Source of the DNA: Erinaceus europaeus
Taxonomy: Eukaryota; Chordata; Mammalia; Eulipotyphla; Erinaceidae
Direction of reading: 5' to 3'
Length of the DNA stretch: 64,000 nucleotides
NCBI RefSeq assembly: GCF_950295315.1
Contig: NC_080185.1
Coordinates: 46,667,237 to 46,731,236 of the forward strand
The position numbers and the translations under genes were made by a program. Below, piece by piece: positions 31,944-42,454 of the stretch. How positions within the stretch are numbered: position 1 is the first letter of the stretch; every line of letters starts with the position of its first letter. The notes beneath the pieces were generated by a model. The model saw only the letters and a list, made by a program, of their open reading frames with translations, was not told the DNA's origin and did not search any database.

Positions 31944-32387
31944 ACTGGACTTTTCAGTCCTGGTAAGAAAGGCTCTCATTCCAGATCCTGATTGTAGAAC
32001 TAGAAATAAGGACCTGCATGAACCACCATGTAGACCACTAGCATGAACACATAGGGTGTTACTAGTTCCCCTCAGTGTGCTTGAATTTTTGCCAATGCCT
32101 GCAAATACAACAGCAATAGAATTATAGAAAGGCAAATTCAAACTCAGAAAAAATGAAGAGAAGGCAAGTCATGTGACCTCTTTCATTTCCAGTAGGTGGC
32201 TGATCTAGAGTTGCAGAGATAGTAATGACTTAGCTCTTCATGGATACATGTGAGACCATTTAGCATTGAGTGTAGTCCTCAGTCAATGTATGAAGCAAAG
32301 ACAGTGATACTGTGATTCCATTTGACATTGGCCATGCTTCCATATCACATTCTCAAATTTCTTAAAAAATAAAAAGCCGGGGCGGGG

Positions 32388-32706
32388 TTTGGGGGGTCAG
32401 TAGTGCAGTGGGTTAAATGCACATGGTGCCAAGTGCAAGGCATGAGGATCCCAGTTTGAGCCCCGGCTCCCCACCTGCAGAGGGGTTACCTCACAAGCGG
32501 TGAAGCAGGTCTGCAGGTGTCTGTCTTTCTCTCTCCCTCTTTGTCTCCCTTCCTCTATCAATTTCTCTCTGTCCTGTCCAGCAACAATAGCATCAATGGC
32601 AGCAATAACACCAACAACAAGGACAACAAAATGGAAAAAAATGGCCTCCAGGAGCAGTGGATTTGTAGTACAGGCACCGAGCCCCAGCGATAACCCTGGA
32701 GGCAAA
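32388..32706 (+). mobile_element. SINE-A-long copy, model full length
   Basis: Best long-form example: head gtagtgcagtgggttaaatg, body, then acaaaatggaaaaaaatgg and the 3' module cctccaggagcag ... ataaccctggaggcaaa. Confidence 0.9.
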
Positions 32707-32711
32707 ACACA

Positions 32712-32762
<51 letters not shown>

Positions 32763-32764
32763 AT
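32712..32764. repeat. (AAAT)n microsatellite
   Basis: Thirteen aaat units grown from the tail of the preceding SINE. It produces the long YLFI-repeat frames on minus, which are artefacts. Confidence 0.97.
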
Positions 32765-32765
32765 A

Positions 32766-33035
32766 GTGCCGGTTGTTGGCACACCTGGTTGAGCGCATGT
32801 ACCACCATTCACAAAGACCTGAGTTTGAGCCCCAACTCACCTGCAAGGGGGCACTTCATCAGTGGTGTGGCAGAGCTGAAGGTGTCTTATCTTCCTATCT
32901 CCCTGTCTATATATCTCCTCCTAATTTCTCTCTGTCCTATCAAGCTTAAGAAAGAAAAATAAATAGGGAAAAATGGCCACTGGGAGCAGTGCTCCGAGCC
33001 CCAATGATAACCCTGGTGACAAAATAAATAAGGTA
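32766..33035 (+). mobile_element. Chimeric SINE: B head with A-long 3' module
   Basis: Head gttggcacacctggttgagc is SINE-B. After the CT-rich body comes the A-long 3' module (tggccactgggagcag ... taaccctggtgac). Either recombination between families or template switching during retrotransposition. Confidence 0.75.
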
Positions 33036-33103
33036 AATACATTAAAATTAAAAAATAGTAATAATAATAGTAATAGAAAATAAAAGGCATCTCCTATAGT
33101 ACC

Positions 33104-33815
33104 TGTTGTAAATGACGTCCAATTAAAATTACTTATCAGGAGTCAGGCGGTAGCACTGCAGGTTAAGCGCAGGTGGCTCAAAGCGCAAGGGCTGGCATAA
33201 GGATCCCGGTTCGAGCCCCCGGCTCCCCACCTGCAGGAGAGTCGCTTCACAGGCGGTAAAGCAGATCTGCAGGTGTCTTATCTTTCTCTCCCCATCTCCT
33301 TCTTCCCCTCCTCTCTCCATTTCTCTCTGTCCTATCCAACAACGACATCAATAACAACAACAATAATAACTACAACACTAAAACAATAAGGACAACAAAA
33401 GGGAATAAATAAATATTTATAAATAAGTAAATAAAATAAAATTACTTATCAAGGCAAAAAGTAAGGAGTTGAAGCAAGGCATTTATTCTTTTGCAAAAGG
33501 GTGTGTTGTCAACAGTGGCTGCCAGGCAGCAGCATGTCCCCCTCAGCCTTTTCCAATATTTTATACCTGCCTCAGAACTGTCTGAGGGCTGTGCTTCAGA
33601 GCTCACAGTCTCCCCGTGCCTAAATAAGGAAAGGAGGAAGAGAATCTGAGGGTCTCTGCTGGGGGATTAGCAAGCACTACAAGGAGCTGACCTAAAGAAT
33701 ACAAAACTACTGGCCATAGATAGATGGTCATAGATAACAATTCATAAAAAGAATTTTGGTACTAAGCAATTGTTCTATTAATGTTCTTTTAAAGAGAAAA
33801 CCTAACTATCTCTCA
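33104..33815 (-). mobile_element. Solo LTR, ERV family 2 (antisense), split by SINE-A
   Basis: TG...CA ends; flanked by tagtacc at 33097-33103 and 33816-33822. In minus orientation it has a TATA-like aggtataaaatattgg, then aataaa about 70 bp later, and a short end. About 410 bp without the inserted SINE. The paralogous site at about 49850-49857 is empty. Confidence 0.82.
33138..33437 (+). mobile_element. SINE-A copy inside LTR, with target duplication
   Basis: Flanked by the 13-bp duplication aaaattacttatc (33125-33137 and 33438-33450). Younger than the LTR it interrupts. Confidence 0.95.
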
Positions 33816-33842
33816 TAGTACCCAAATACTCTAAGTTGTAAT

Positions 33843-33976
33843 CTTTTTTTTGTTTGTTTGTTTACCAGAGTACAGCTCAGCTCTGGCTTAAGGTGGTGTG
33901 GGGGATTGAACCTAGGACTATGGAGCTTTAGGCACAAGAGTCTCTTTGCATAACCATTATGCTATCTACTCCCACC
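33843..33976 (-). mobile_element. SINE-C copy
   Basis: Reversed: accagagtacagctcagctc ... gattgaacctaggac ... gcataaccattatgc; tail is a tttg repeat. Confidence 0.8.
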
Positions 33977-33987
33977 CTAGTTGTACA

Positions 33988-34284
33988 CTTTTTTTTTTAT
34001 TTTTAAAAAATATTTATGTATTCCCTTTTGTTGCCCTTGTTTTATTGTTATAGTTATTATTGTTGTTTTATTGATGTCATCATTGTTAGATAGGACAGAG
34101 AGAAATGAAGAGATGGGGAAGACAGAGAGGGGGAGAGAAAGATAGACACCTGCAGACCTGCTTTACCGTCTGTGAAGTGACTCCCCTGCAGGTGGGGAAT
34201 CAGGGGCTTGAACCGGGATCCTTATGCCAGTCCTTGCGCTTTGAGCCACCTGTGCTTAACCCGTTGTGCTACCGCCCAACTCCC
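33988..34284 (-). mobile_element. SINE-A copy
   Basis: Complete reversed short form; head ends gtgctaccgcccaactccc. Inserted 12 bp after the SINE-C. Confidence 0.88.
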
Positions 34285-34483
34285 AGTTAAACTCTTTATA
34301 TGAGTTCCCAGGATCCTATGCATACTTAAGTGTTTGATATACTTGACCTTCTTTCCTACTAAAATTGTCAGGATATTGACCTTTAGCCTACAGCAAGAAT
34401 ACTTTTGGAAATATGAGGTCACAACAGGTGACACTCCCTGACTTATGCCTACCATGTTCCATAATTAATACCAAGAGCCCAGT

Positions 34484-34507
34484 AAAAAAAAAAAAAAAAA
34501 AAAAAAA
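34484..34507 (+). repeat. Poly(A) tract
   Basis: 24 A residues within block Z. The paralogue at 50050 has no tract there (cccagtgggaaaagattt), so it expanded or was inserted locally. Confidence 0.95.
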
Positions 34508-34646
34508 GGTTCTCTGGGCCCTTTCTATAGCCTTACTATGTGTGACTCATCTCCTTCTTTATATCCTTGCTCATGACTGTGAGCACAGAAACCCTTCTCT
34601 GTTTGGCTACTTGAGGTATATTGGTTTTGCTGGACTCATGACAACT

Positions 34647-36041
34647 TCACCCGCCCAAGCTGGTTTCTGCCCAGGAAGATCTACCTGCGAACAAGTCCTG
34701 GCCCTCTCAACTTACATTGAAAATGGATTCCAGAAGAATTTAAAGACGGGTACTATCTTTGTTGATCTCACAGCAGCCTATGACACGGTCTGGCACCGTG
34801 GTCTCCTAGTCAAGATCTCAAGATTCCTGCCTCCATGGGTGGCCAACACTATATAGTTTCTTCTCCAAAACAGAAGATTCCGGGTGCATCTGGGTGACAA
34901 GTCTAGCAGATGGAGACTTGTCTCAAGTGGCCTCCCCGAGGGCTCTGTTCTGGCTCCTACACTATTTAATATTTACATCAATGACCCTCCAGAAACTTCT
35001 TCAAGGAAGTTCATCTACGCCGATGACATCTGCTGTACAACTCAGGCATCCAAGCTCGACATCCTCAAGGAAACACTCACGAAAGACATGTCTCTGATAT
35101 CTGATTACTGTAAAAAATGGCGACTAATCCCTATCACTGCAAAAACGGTATCATCTGTTTTCCATCTACACCATGCCTCGGCTTCGCGTGAGCTTAATGT
35201 GCAGCTTGACGATACGAGAATCCGGCATGAAGCCCAGGCAGTCTATCTTGGTGTTACTCTAGATCGCACTCTGTCATTTCACAAACATCTCATAAAAACT
35301 GCAGCAAAGGTGGGTGCGAGGAATAACATCATTGCAAGACTGGCCAGCTCCTCATGGGGCGCGAGCGCTTCCACACTGCGATCATCATCTCTGGCATTAT
35401 GCTATTCCACTGCAGAATACTGTGCCCCAGTATGGTTCCGTAGCCCCCATGTCCACTTGGTCGATTCCAAATTATATTCCTCCATGAGGATAATTTCTGG
35501 AACCATCCGTTCCACCCCGGTTCCATGACTGCCAGTTCTTAGCAACATCACCCCGCCAGATATTCGTTGGGATGCGGCATCATCTAAGTTCATTTCCCAC
35601 GTCTACGCTCGACCGGACCTGCCAATATACGCGGATATCTTCGCCCACCCTGTCCAACGCTGGACGTCTCGTCACCCAATCTGGTCCCCTACGCTTACAC
35701 TGAACTTCTCTGTTCCAGTCTCTTGGAAACAGAGTTGGCAGTCAGCTGAGGTAAAGAACAAACATCTCATCACAGACCCCTGCAAGCGTCAACCCGGCTT
35801 TGACCTAGCACGTTATGATTGGGCCCTCCTCAATCGCTATCGAACAGGCCATGGCCGGTGCGCCGCTATGTTCCATCGCTGGGGAGCCAGAGATGACCCG
35901 AACTGCCCCTGCGGCTACAGACAGACTATGACCCACATAATCAACGACTGCCACCTCTCCAGATTCAAAGGAGGTCTCGAAACTTTACATCAGGCTCAAA
36001 CTGACGCTGTTGACTGGCTACGGAAGAAGGGCAAACGCTAG
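34647..36041 (+). pseudogene. Reverse transcriptase ORF remnant (LINE)
   Basis: One reading frame of 464 codons plus stop (36039-36041), with nonsense codons TAG at 34854-34856 and TGA at 35526-35528 and no frameshift. RT motif A is FVDLTAAYD (34758-34784, catalytic D at 34764-34766). The GLPEGSVLAP block (about 34935-34965) precedes the catalytic box YADD (35016-35027). Later come LGVTLDRTLSFHKH (thumb-like) and a C-terminal C-x-C ... H ... C pattern (NCPCG, THIINDC) as in jockey-type elements. The endonuclease and the first RT motifs are missing because of 5' truncation. Not functional. The region ahead of 34647 that is open in the same frame is host block Z, not element. Confidence 0.93.
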
Positions 36042-36048
36042 AAGAAGA
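34647..36048 (+). mobile_element. 5'-truncated non-LTR retrotransposon, not L1-like
   Basis: A 1402-bp insertion flanked by a perfect 9-bp duplication atgacaact (34638-34646 and 36049-36057). Removing it restores continuity with the paralogous block near 50475 (ggactcatggtaactattaa). It begins inside the RT domain and ends shortly after a stop codon with agaagaagaa, so it has a short GAA-type tail and no poly(A). Known family behaviour: LINEs are copied from the 3' end and often truncated at the 5' end. The protein is unlike mammalian L1, L2/CR1 or BovB/RTE and resembles jockey-superfamily-like elements common in arthropods, including those labelled tick transposons. That family placement is from memory and needs a search. 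Confidence 0.93.
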
Positions 36049-36057
36049 ATGACAACT

Positions 36058-36904
36058 AGTAAAATGCCATATTGAGAATGTACCTTACTGAGCATAAGAT
36101 GGGGTACTTCAGTCTCTGCCTATCTCTGAGATCTCAGGCAAACTTGAACTGCTAATTATATTTCTGTGCATCAGTTCAAATCCTATGTTGCCTCATGGGA
36201 AGTTGTCACTTTTAGGTCATGAAAACAGGCTAAGAAATTACTACAGAGATGAGGTCATGCGGGGTGGTATATCAGACTGAAGCATGCACTCAGGTTAGAC
36301 ATATATTGATGTTTTTTTCTTCAGCAAAGGAAGGAGAGAGAGAGGATAATGGACTGAAAAGGGAGCATCTTGGCATTTCTGAAGCAGTACTGCCATCAGT
36401 TTTTTTCAATCTGGTGAACCCTCAACTGTTACTTTCTTGGTAGAAAGGAGAGCGAGTCAGAGACCATGGATAGTTTGTGTAGAAGATCTGGCATAAAGTT
36501 GTCAGTGGGGAAAGGGCATATAAGGGAATCATGAGCAACCTTAGACATGTAAGTCCAATGCTGTACCAACCAAGCCATCTCCCTAGTTGCTACAAGCTTG
36601 AGGCTGCCTGATTTCAGGGAAAAGGAGATATAACCCTACTCATCCCTACTATTGTATTGTTCCCACACAAAATGAAGGGCAAAAGGTAGAGGACAAAGAG
36701 TAGAAGGAACAGAAAAAAAGAAGGCAAATCTCTACATCACATTATTTTGCGTGAGTAAGCACTGTGAGCAGTGGAGACCCTTGGCCTTTGATTACTTTAA
36801 CTCATTGACCAGGTTGACCCTGTATTCTTCCCACCAATGATAGGCTAGGTTACCTCATACTTTTGTGCAGATACTGTGACTTGGAGTCTTTTCATCATTG
36901 TCGT
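36058..36904. repeat. Block Z, part after the LINE insertion
   Basis: Continues the sequence interrupted at 34646 and matches 50480-50960 (ggggtacttcagtctctgcc / gggatacctcaatctctgct; tcttcagcaaagg). Beyond 36470 the similarity fades and I see no recognised element. Confidence 0.6.
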
Positions 36905-36920
36905 AAAAATTAACTGGGAG

Positions 36921-37175
36921 GGGAGTCAGGCTGTAGCGCAGCGGGTTAAGCAAACATGGCACAAAGCACAAGGATCCCGGTTTGAGCCCCCAGCTCCCCA
37001 ACTGCAGGGGAGTCGCTTCACAGGCAGTGAAGCAGGTCTGCAGGTGTCTTTCTCTCCCCCTCTTTGTCTTCCCCTCCTCTCTCCATTTCTCTCTGTCCTA
37101 TCCAACAACAATGACATCAATAATAAAACAACAATAAAACAACAAGGACAACAAAAGGGAATAAATAAATATTTT
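36921..37175 (+). mobile_element. SINE-A copy with target duplication
   Basis: The 16-bp duplication aaaaattaactgggag lies at 36905-36920 and 37176-37191. Clean head gctgtagcgcagcgggttaa. Confidence 0.95.
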
Positions 37176-37374
37176 AAAAATTAACTGGGAGAACCCTACT
37201 TAGATAAGAGCTTGCAGAATGGAGCCTCAGATATTGGAGCCCGCCCCCGCCCCCATGGCCAAAATGGTGAGCAAACTAGCTTGTGTTACTCAGACTGGAC
37301 AAGTATGGAATTTTTTTTTTTCTTCAACAAAGGGTGGAGGGAGATAACTTGGGTGATGGGCTAATAAGGACATC

Positions 37375-38710
37375 TTAGTATTTCTGAAACAATACTGCCA
37401 TCAAGTGGATCACATTTACCAACCCCAAGAATTCTACACTATCATTCTTTGGGATGTGTAATAAGTAGAGAGACAACAGACAGTATCTCTAAAAGGTCCA
37501 GAGCCCCACCAGAGTAATGGGAAGCAGTGGAGGAATCATGAGTCAAACATTCGAGATGTGAAAAATGCAGAAGTGAGTCAGCCAGACCAAATGCGAGCCC
37601 AACCGGGCACCAGATGCAAAACTAGGAGACCTGTTGGCTGCCATGTTGGCAGGGACTACAGATTGCTGCTTTGACAGAGCCCAAGCCAGGAGATGTAGAC
37701 ATTCATCTTTGCATCCCCTTCCCAGGCAGGAACCTGGGTGCAGGAATGTGGGGTGCAGCATATAGAAACTCTCTTAAATCCATGTAACAACCAACCATAA
37801 TACACTGATGACATGGATTTCTGCTGCCATTGGAGAATAAATACTCTGGATAATAGGTGTAGCTTTGTTCACAGACATGAGAAATATAAGCATGTGTTCC
37901 AGTTCTGAGCCTTTATTGGTCCTCAAAATGGTTAATTTTGCTCCGGTGCTAAAGTCATAGTACCTGGCTTCAATTCCTTATATCAGAACATGGCAACTTG
38001 TGTACTGGGAGATAAGTACATCAGGCTCAACCTGACGCTGTTGACTGGCTACGGAAGAAGGACAAACGCTAGAAGAAGAAGTCATCTGGAAGATCATACA
38101 CATAGCCATACACAAAGCCCCGAATTCAAACCATGGAAGCATGGCAAAAAGTCAGCCTGGGTGCAGTGGAATCACACATGTGCCAGACCCTGGTGACACA
38201 AAAACAAAACAAATCAAACACATGATAATTCAGTTATATTTAATCATACCTATTTAATCATATGTAATCATTTTTGTGCTTTCTAAATCAATACCATCCT
38301 TTTTTAGATATAATATAAACCTTTCAATTATATAAATTCCACGTTGTTTAAGTTTAATTTCTTGAATTTCTCCAGCAGACAATATTTCTTACTACTATTT
38401 ACTCATATTTCTTCTCTCTGAAATATGTAATTTGTCGATTTCAGTGAGTAAGTGGTTCTAAGAAATGTACAAAAATATTATGTTTGCTCTTTGTTCAGAT
38501 TTGAACACTAGAGAATTTTCTGTTATGATTTTTTTCCCTGCACATTCATGAGAGAACGTTTGCTTTGTTTCACACCAGTAGCAGTTACAGTATTAATAAA
38601 AAGCATTTTGACTGAGTAGAAAGCAATGATAAAGATAAAAATAGATAATATGTAGTGTGATATTGCATTTATTATTATTAGTGTGTTTTATGTGAAGTAT
38701 CTTTTAAGAA
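37375..38710 (+). repeat. Block W, copy 1
   Basis: Matches 52530-53720 and, in part, 48770-49360. Starts with the recurrent actgccatcaagtggat motif and includes gctgccatgttggcaggg. Open frames are under 80 codons. Unknown function; likely an old repeat or a decayed duplicated sequence. Confidence 0.65.
38017..38080 (+). mobile_element. 64-bp 3'-end copy of the non-L1 LINE
   Basis: Matches 35987-36048 of the large copy with two substitutions, and ends in the same agaagaagaa tail. The paralogous block at about 53410 lacks it. Flanking aagt at both sides suggests a short target duplication. Confidence 0.85.
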
Positions 38711-38711
38711 A

Positions 38712-38883
38712 GTAGATGTATTTATTTATTTACTATAAATGTATTATAAATGAAGACAAGGGGAGATAGAGAAAAAGAACTGTAGCACTGTTTTACCTTT
38801 ACTGAATCTCCCTCTACAGGTGGGGACTGGGAGCTTGAACCCCCGTGTCCTTGTGCATTGTAGCATGTATGCACAACCAAGTA
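38712..38883 (-). mobile_element. SINE-B copy, diverged
   Basis: Reversed core cctctacaggtggggactgg, B box remnant gagcttgaaccccc, head atgcacaaccaagtatacc. Confidence 0.65.
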
Positions 38884-39969
38884 TACCTGGTACAGGTCAG
38901 GCAAATGAAAATAATTTATCTGTCCTTCCCAATAAGTAGTATTATGAATAAATGACTCTTGAAAGAAAAAATACAGCATGGTGGCTGCTGATGCCACAAC
39001 CTCTGTGCATATGTGCATAAAGGCCTTCCTACTAGAGACTGTGGTGGGTAACCAGGGTCTATGCAATTCATATTCTTCCACAGCTAAATGTGAGGTGCCT
39101 GGTGCCTCAGTGCTACCCCCAAGTCATCTGAATACCCACAAACCAGAATTCATATCTTTCAGGCCAAGTCACCCTTTTGGAGCCACAGAAACTACTGGAG
39201 GCATGCTCAATAAGCTTCTGCTTCATGGCACTGTTATGAGAGTCATGTACACCTTAAATGACTTGGGAATGTTAACATCACTGCCTCCTCTCAAGTTGGA
39301 TTATCCAGAAATTTACGCTAGGCCGGCTATGTGGATACTTTGGGCCTGTGGGATACAGTCAAACTCTATTAATAGAGTGACTAAAGGAATATCAGTCTTT
39401 AGAGCAGATGGCCCGATGGGGCAAATATACTATGCTCCTTGTATTAGCAAGGTTGGATAGATGTGTGTGGTATTTATCCCCAAGCAAAGAACTGAAGAAT
39501 GGAGGGTCGGGTGGGTGTGTGTGGTTGCTTGCTATATCTGGTACAATACTGCCATCAAGCGGATGATTTTTACCAATTCCTTTAGACCTGCATTGTCGCT
39601 TCCTGGGGAGGAATGACAAGGGTGTGAAGACATGGAAAAGTGAAGATTTCTCCAGAAAATCAGGAACTCCATAGAACAGAAAAAAGAGAGTAAATTGTGG
39701 TGACAGCCATATAAGACCTTGGAAATTCTAGCGATAGTAACCCAGACAACATACACAACTCTTTGCGCCATTCTATACTAGAGGCTGCCATGTTGAGTGG
39801 GGCTACGGAAGCCTGTGGGTTCCTGAAGTCTCAATGAGCAAGAGCCTCCGTACCCCTAGAGATTTGGGGGGGCAAGCTTTTCTCTTGGAGCAAGGCTTAT
39901 ACAAGCCCGGGGACATGGACACCTCTATGATCATGATAGAATCAAGAGAAAGAATAGCTGTGGTTCTTT

Positions 39970-40425
39970 TTTTTTTTCTAACACATTTATTTTATTTTAT
40001 TTATTTATTCCCTTTTGTTGCCCTTGTTGTTTTCTTGTTGTAGTTATTATTGTTGTTGTCGTTGTTGGATAGGACAGAGAGAAATGGAGAGAGGAGGGGA
40101 AGACAGAGAGGAGGAGAGAAAAATAGACACCTGCAGACCTGCTTCACCGCTTGTGAAGCAACTCCCCTGCAGGTGGGGAGCCGGGGTTCGAATCAGGATC
40201 CTTATGCCGGTCCCTGTGCTTTGCGCCACCTGTGCTTAACCCGCTGCGCTACAGCCCGACTCCCCTCTAACACATTTTTTAAAAGATTTTATTTACTTAT
40301 TAATGAGAAACATAGGAGGAGAAAGAGCCAAACATCACTCTTGTACATGTGCTGCCAGGGATTGAACTCAGGACCTCATGCTTGAGAGTCTGCTGCTTTA
40401 TCCACTGTGTCACCTCCTGGACCAC
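39970..40425 (-). mobile_element. SINE-D copy split by SINE-A
   Basis: A SINE with reversed head (cagggattgaactcaggacc ... cactgtgtcacctcctggac) flanked by the 17-bp duplication agaatagctgtggttct (39951-39967 and 40426-40442). Its T-rich tail was later hit by SINE-A. Confidence 0.85.
39989..40265 (-). mobile_element. SINE-A copy nested in SINE-D
   Basis: Own 12-bp duplication tctaacacattt (39977-39988 and 40266-40277). Near-consensus sequence. Confidence 0.95.
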
Positions 40426-41238
40426 AGAATAGCTGTGGTTCTGATGGCCCTTGATGGATTTAAATCCTGAGCTGGACAAATGGCTTTGTCGCTGGGCCAG
40501 AGATCTGTATCTGTTGTTAAGTCTTGTGCCTCCTGTGAGATGAGAATCCAGGGACTTCATTAGCCTTCCTCACTCCTGCACTGAGGGCTGTGATCCAGGG
40601 ATCAGAAGCTGTCAGAGCTTCAGCTTCTTTCTAAATATCATGGCGGCTACTGAGGCCACATCCCCACATTCTCTGGACTCAGAAATTGTAGGATTCTGGA
40701 CTTTTTGGTGGAAGCCCCTGGCTCATAGCTCCTCCTCTTATCATTTTTAGTCGGCCACTGTAGATGTTTGATACACAAACTCCAGAACCTTTTGAGTGTC
40801 TGACTACACACCTTTTCAGTTCACAGAGAACTCAAGTGACAGACAGCATATACTGGAGTTCTTGCTCAAGAAACTCCCTATTGATGGCACTGTTGTTTTA
40901 GAAATGTCATAACCTTTCTGCATGGCCTCTGCTTCTACCCTGGGAGCAGCCAGGAACTGGTTTATTTGGAACTCTGGACTTTCAGACTTAGAAATCTGAG
41001 CTCTCCATATCGATACACAGCACCATATAGCAAAAATCAGTGGTCTGGTGTCTCTATCTCCCCCTCTCCCTCCCTCTCTCTACTTATTTCCAGTAAATAA
41101 ATAATATTTAAAATAATTGATGACTTAATAATGGTTTACAAGATTATAAGGTAACAGATGTGTAGTTCCACACTGCACCTGCCACCAAAGTTCTATACCC
41201 CCCCAACCCCCAAAGATAACCACCAGAGTTTTCTAAGT

Positions 41239-41447
41239 TTTTTTAATTGTTATTATATTTATTTATTGGATAGAAACAGCCAGAAATAGAGAGGGAATGG
41301 CGTGAAAGAGAGGGAGAGAGACTCCTGTAGCCCTGCTTCACCACTCATGAAGCTTTTGCCCTGCAGGTGGGGACCAGGGACTCCAACCCAGGTCCTTGCA
41401 CACACTGTAACATGTGCACTCAGCTGGGTGCACCACCACCTGGCCCC
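41239..41447 (-). mobile_element. SINE-B copy
   Basis: Reversed: ggatagaaacagccagaaat, core ccctgcaggtggggaccag, head gggtgcaccaccacctggcc. Confidence 0.85.
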
Positions 41448-42133
41448 TCACAAAGTCTTAAAGACAATTTGACAACAGTTTTTTTTTTGCATTTGAATTC
41501 TCTAGATTCCACATATGAGCAAAGTCATTTTGCAGTTGTTGTTCAACACCTTAGTTATTTATCCAAAAATAATCATCTCTGATTCCATCCGTTTAGCCCC
41601 AAAGGATATAATATCACATTTTTGTATTGCACAGTAGTGCCCTGTGTAGTATATATTTCATAATATCTCCATCTAGTCATGTATCAATGGGCATTTAGTC
41701 TGCTTCCACTGCTTTCCTATTGTGAAAAATACAGATATGAACATAGTGGTTTGTATGTCCCTTCGAATTAGTGTTTGTATGGCCTTTGGATAAAGGCCTA
41801 AGTGTGGCATCACTGCATCATAAGGTGTTTCCATTTTCATTAATTTAAGGACTGTCCATCCAGTCTTTCAAAGGGATTGCACCAGTTTACATTCCTACAA
41901 ACAATAACAGTCCCTTTTTCTCCAACCTTGCTAAAACCTGTCGTTTCCTGTCTTGTTAATGTAAACTATTCGCACAAGTTTGAAGTGGAATCTTAAGTGT
42001 AGTTTTAATTTGCATTTCGCTACTGATGACTTAAGTGGAGCATTTCTTTACATATCAGAGGGCTATATATGTCTCCACTTTATAAAACTGTCTATTCAGT
42101 TCTTTGGTCAACTTTTTGGGTTGTTATTTTTTT

Positions 42134-42405
42134 TTAATATTTATTCCCTTTTGCTGCCTTTGTTTTATTGTTGTGGTTATTATTATTGTTGTTATTGATA
42201 TCATTATTGTTGGATAGGACAGAGAGAAATGGAGAAAGGAGGAGAAGATAGAGGGGGGAGAGAAAGATACCTGCAGACCTGTTTCGCCACCTGTGAAGTG
42301 ACTCCCCTGCAGGTGGGGAACGGGGGACTAGAACTGGGATCCTTACTCTGGTCCTTGCGCTTTGCGCCATGTGCGCTTAACCCGCTGCACTACCGCCCGA
42401 CTCCC
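42134..42405 (-). mobile_element. SINE-A copy with near-perfect target duplication
   Basis: Flanked by tttgggttgttattttttt (42115-42133) and the same with one change at 42406. Inserted in the L1. Confidence 0.9.
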
Positions 42406-42454
42406 TTTGGGTTATTATTTTTTCTTTTGTTGAGTTGTAGGATTTGTATGTAGT

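Larger units (their letters stand above)
38900..41090 (+). repeat. Block X, copy 1 (longest)
   Basis: Related to 54060-56445 over its full length and to 44300-45430, 57890-58915 and 60135-61200 over its second half. Common features are actgccatcaagyggat at the sub-block start, ctacggaagcct, and atcatggcggctactgaggc (a YY1-like ATGGCGGC). A 160-codon plus frame (38978-39460) has no recognisable domain, and the paralogue at 54095-55210 does not keep it open. Confidence 0.7.

Noticed and set aside
32558..32846. Hydrophobic YLFI-repeat frames on minus
   Set aside because: Translation of an (AAAT)n microsatellite and SINE body.
34413..34646. N-terminal extension of the RT frame
   Set aside because: The target duplication shows the element starts at 34647; upstream codons and the lysine run are host block Z and a poly(A) tract.
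40015..40385. Recurrent DRTERNGERRGRQRG and CRPASLPVKRLPCRWGAGGS-like peptides in many places
   Set aside because: Shadow translations of SINE-A bodies on the minus strand; they recur at every copy with broken frames.
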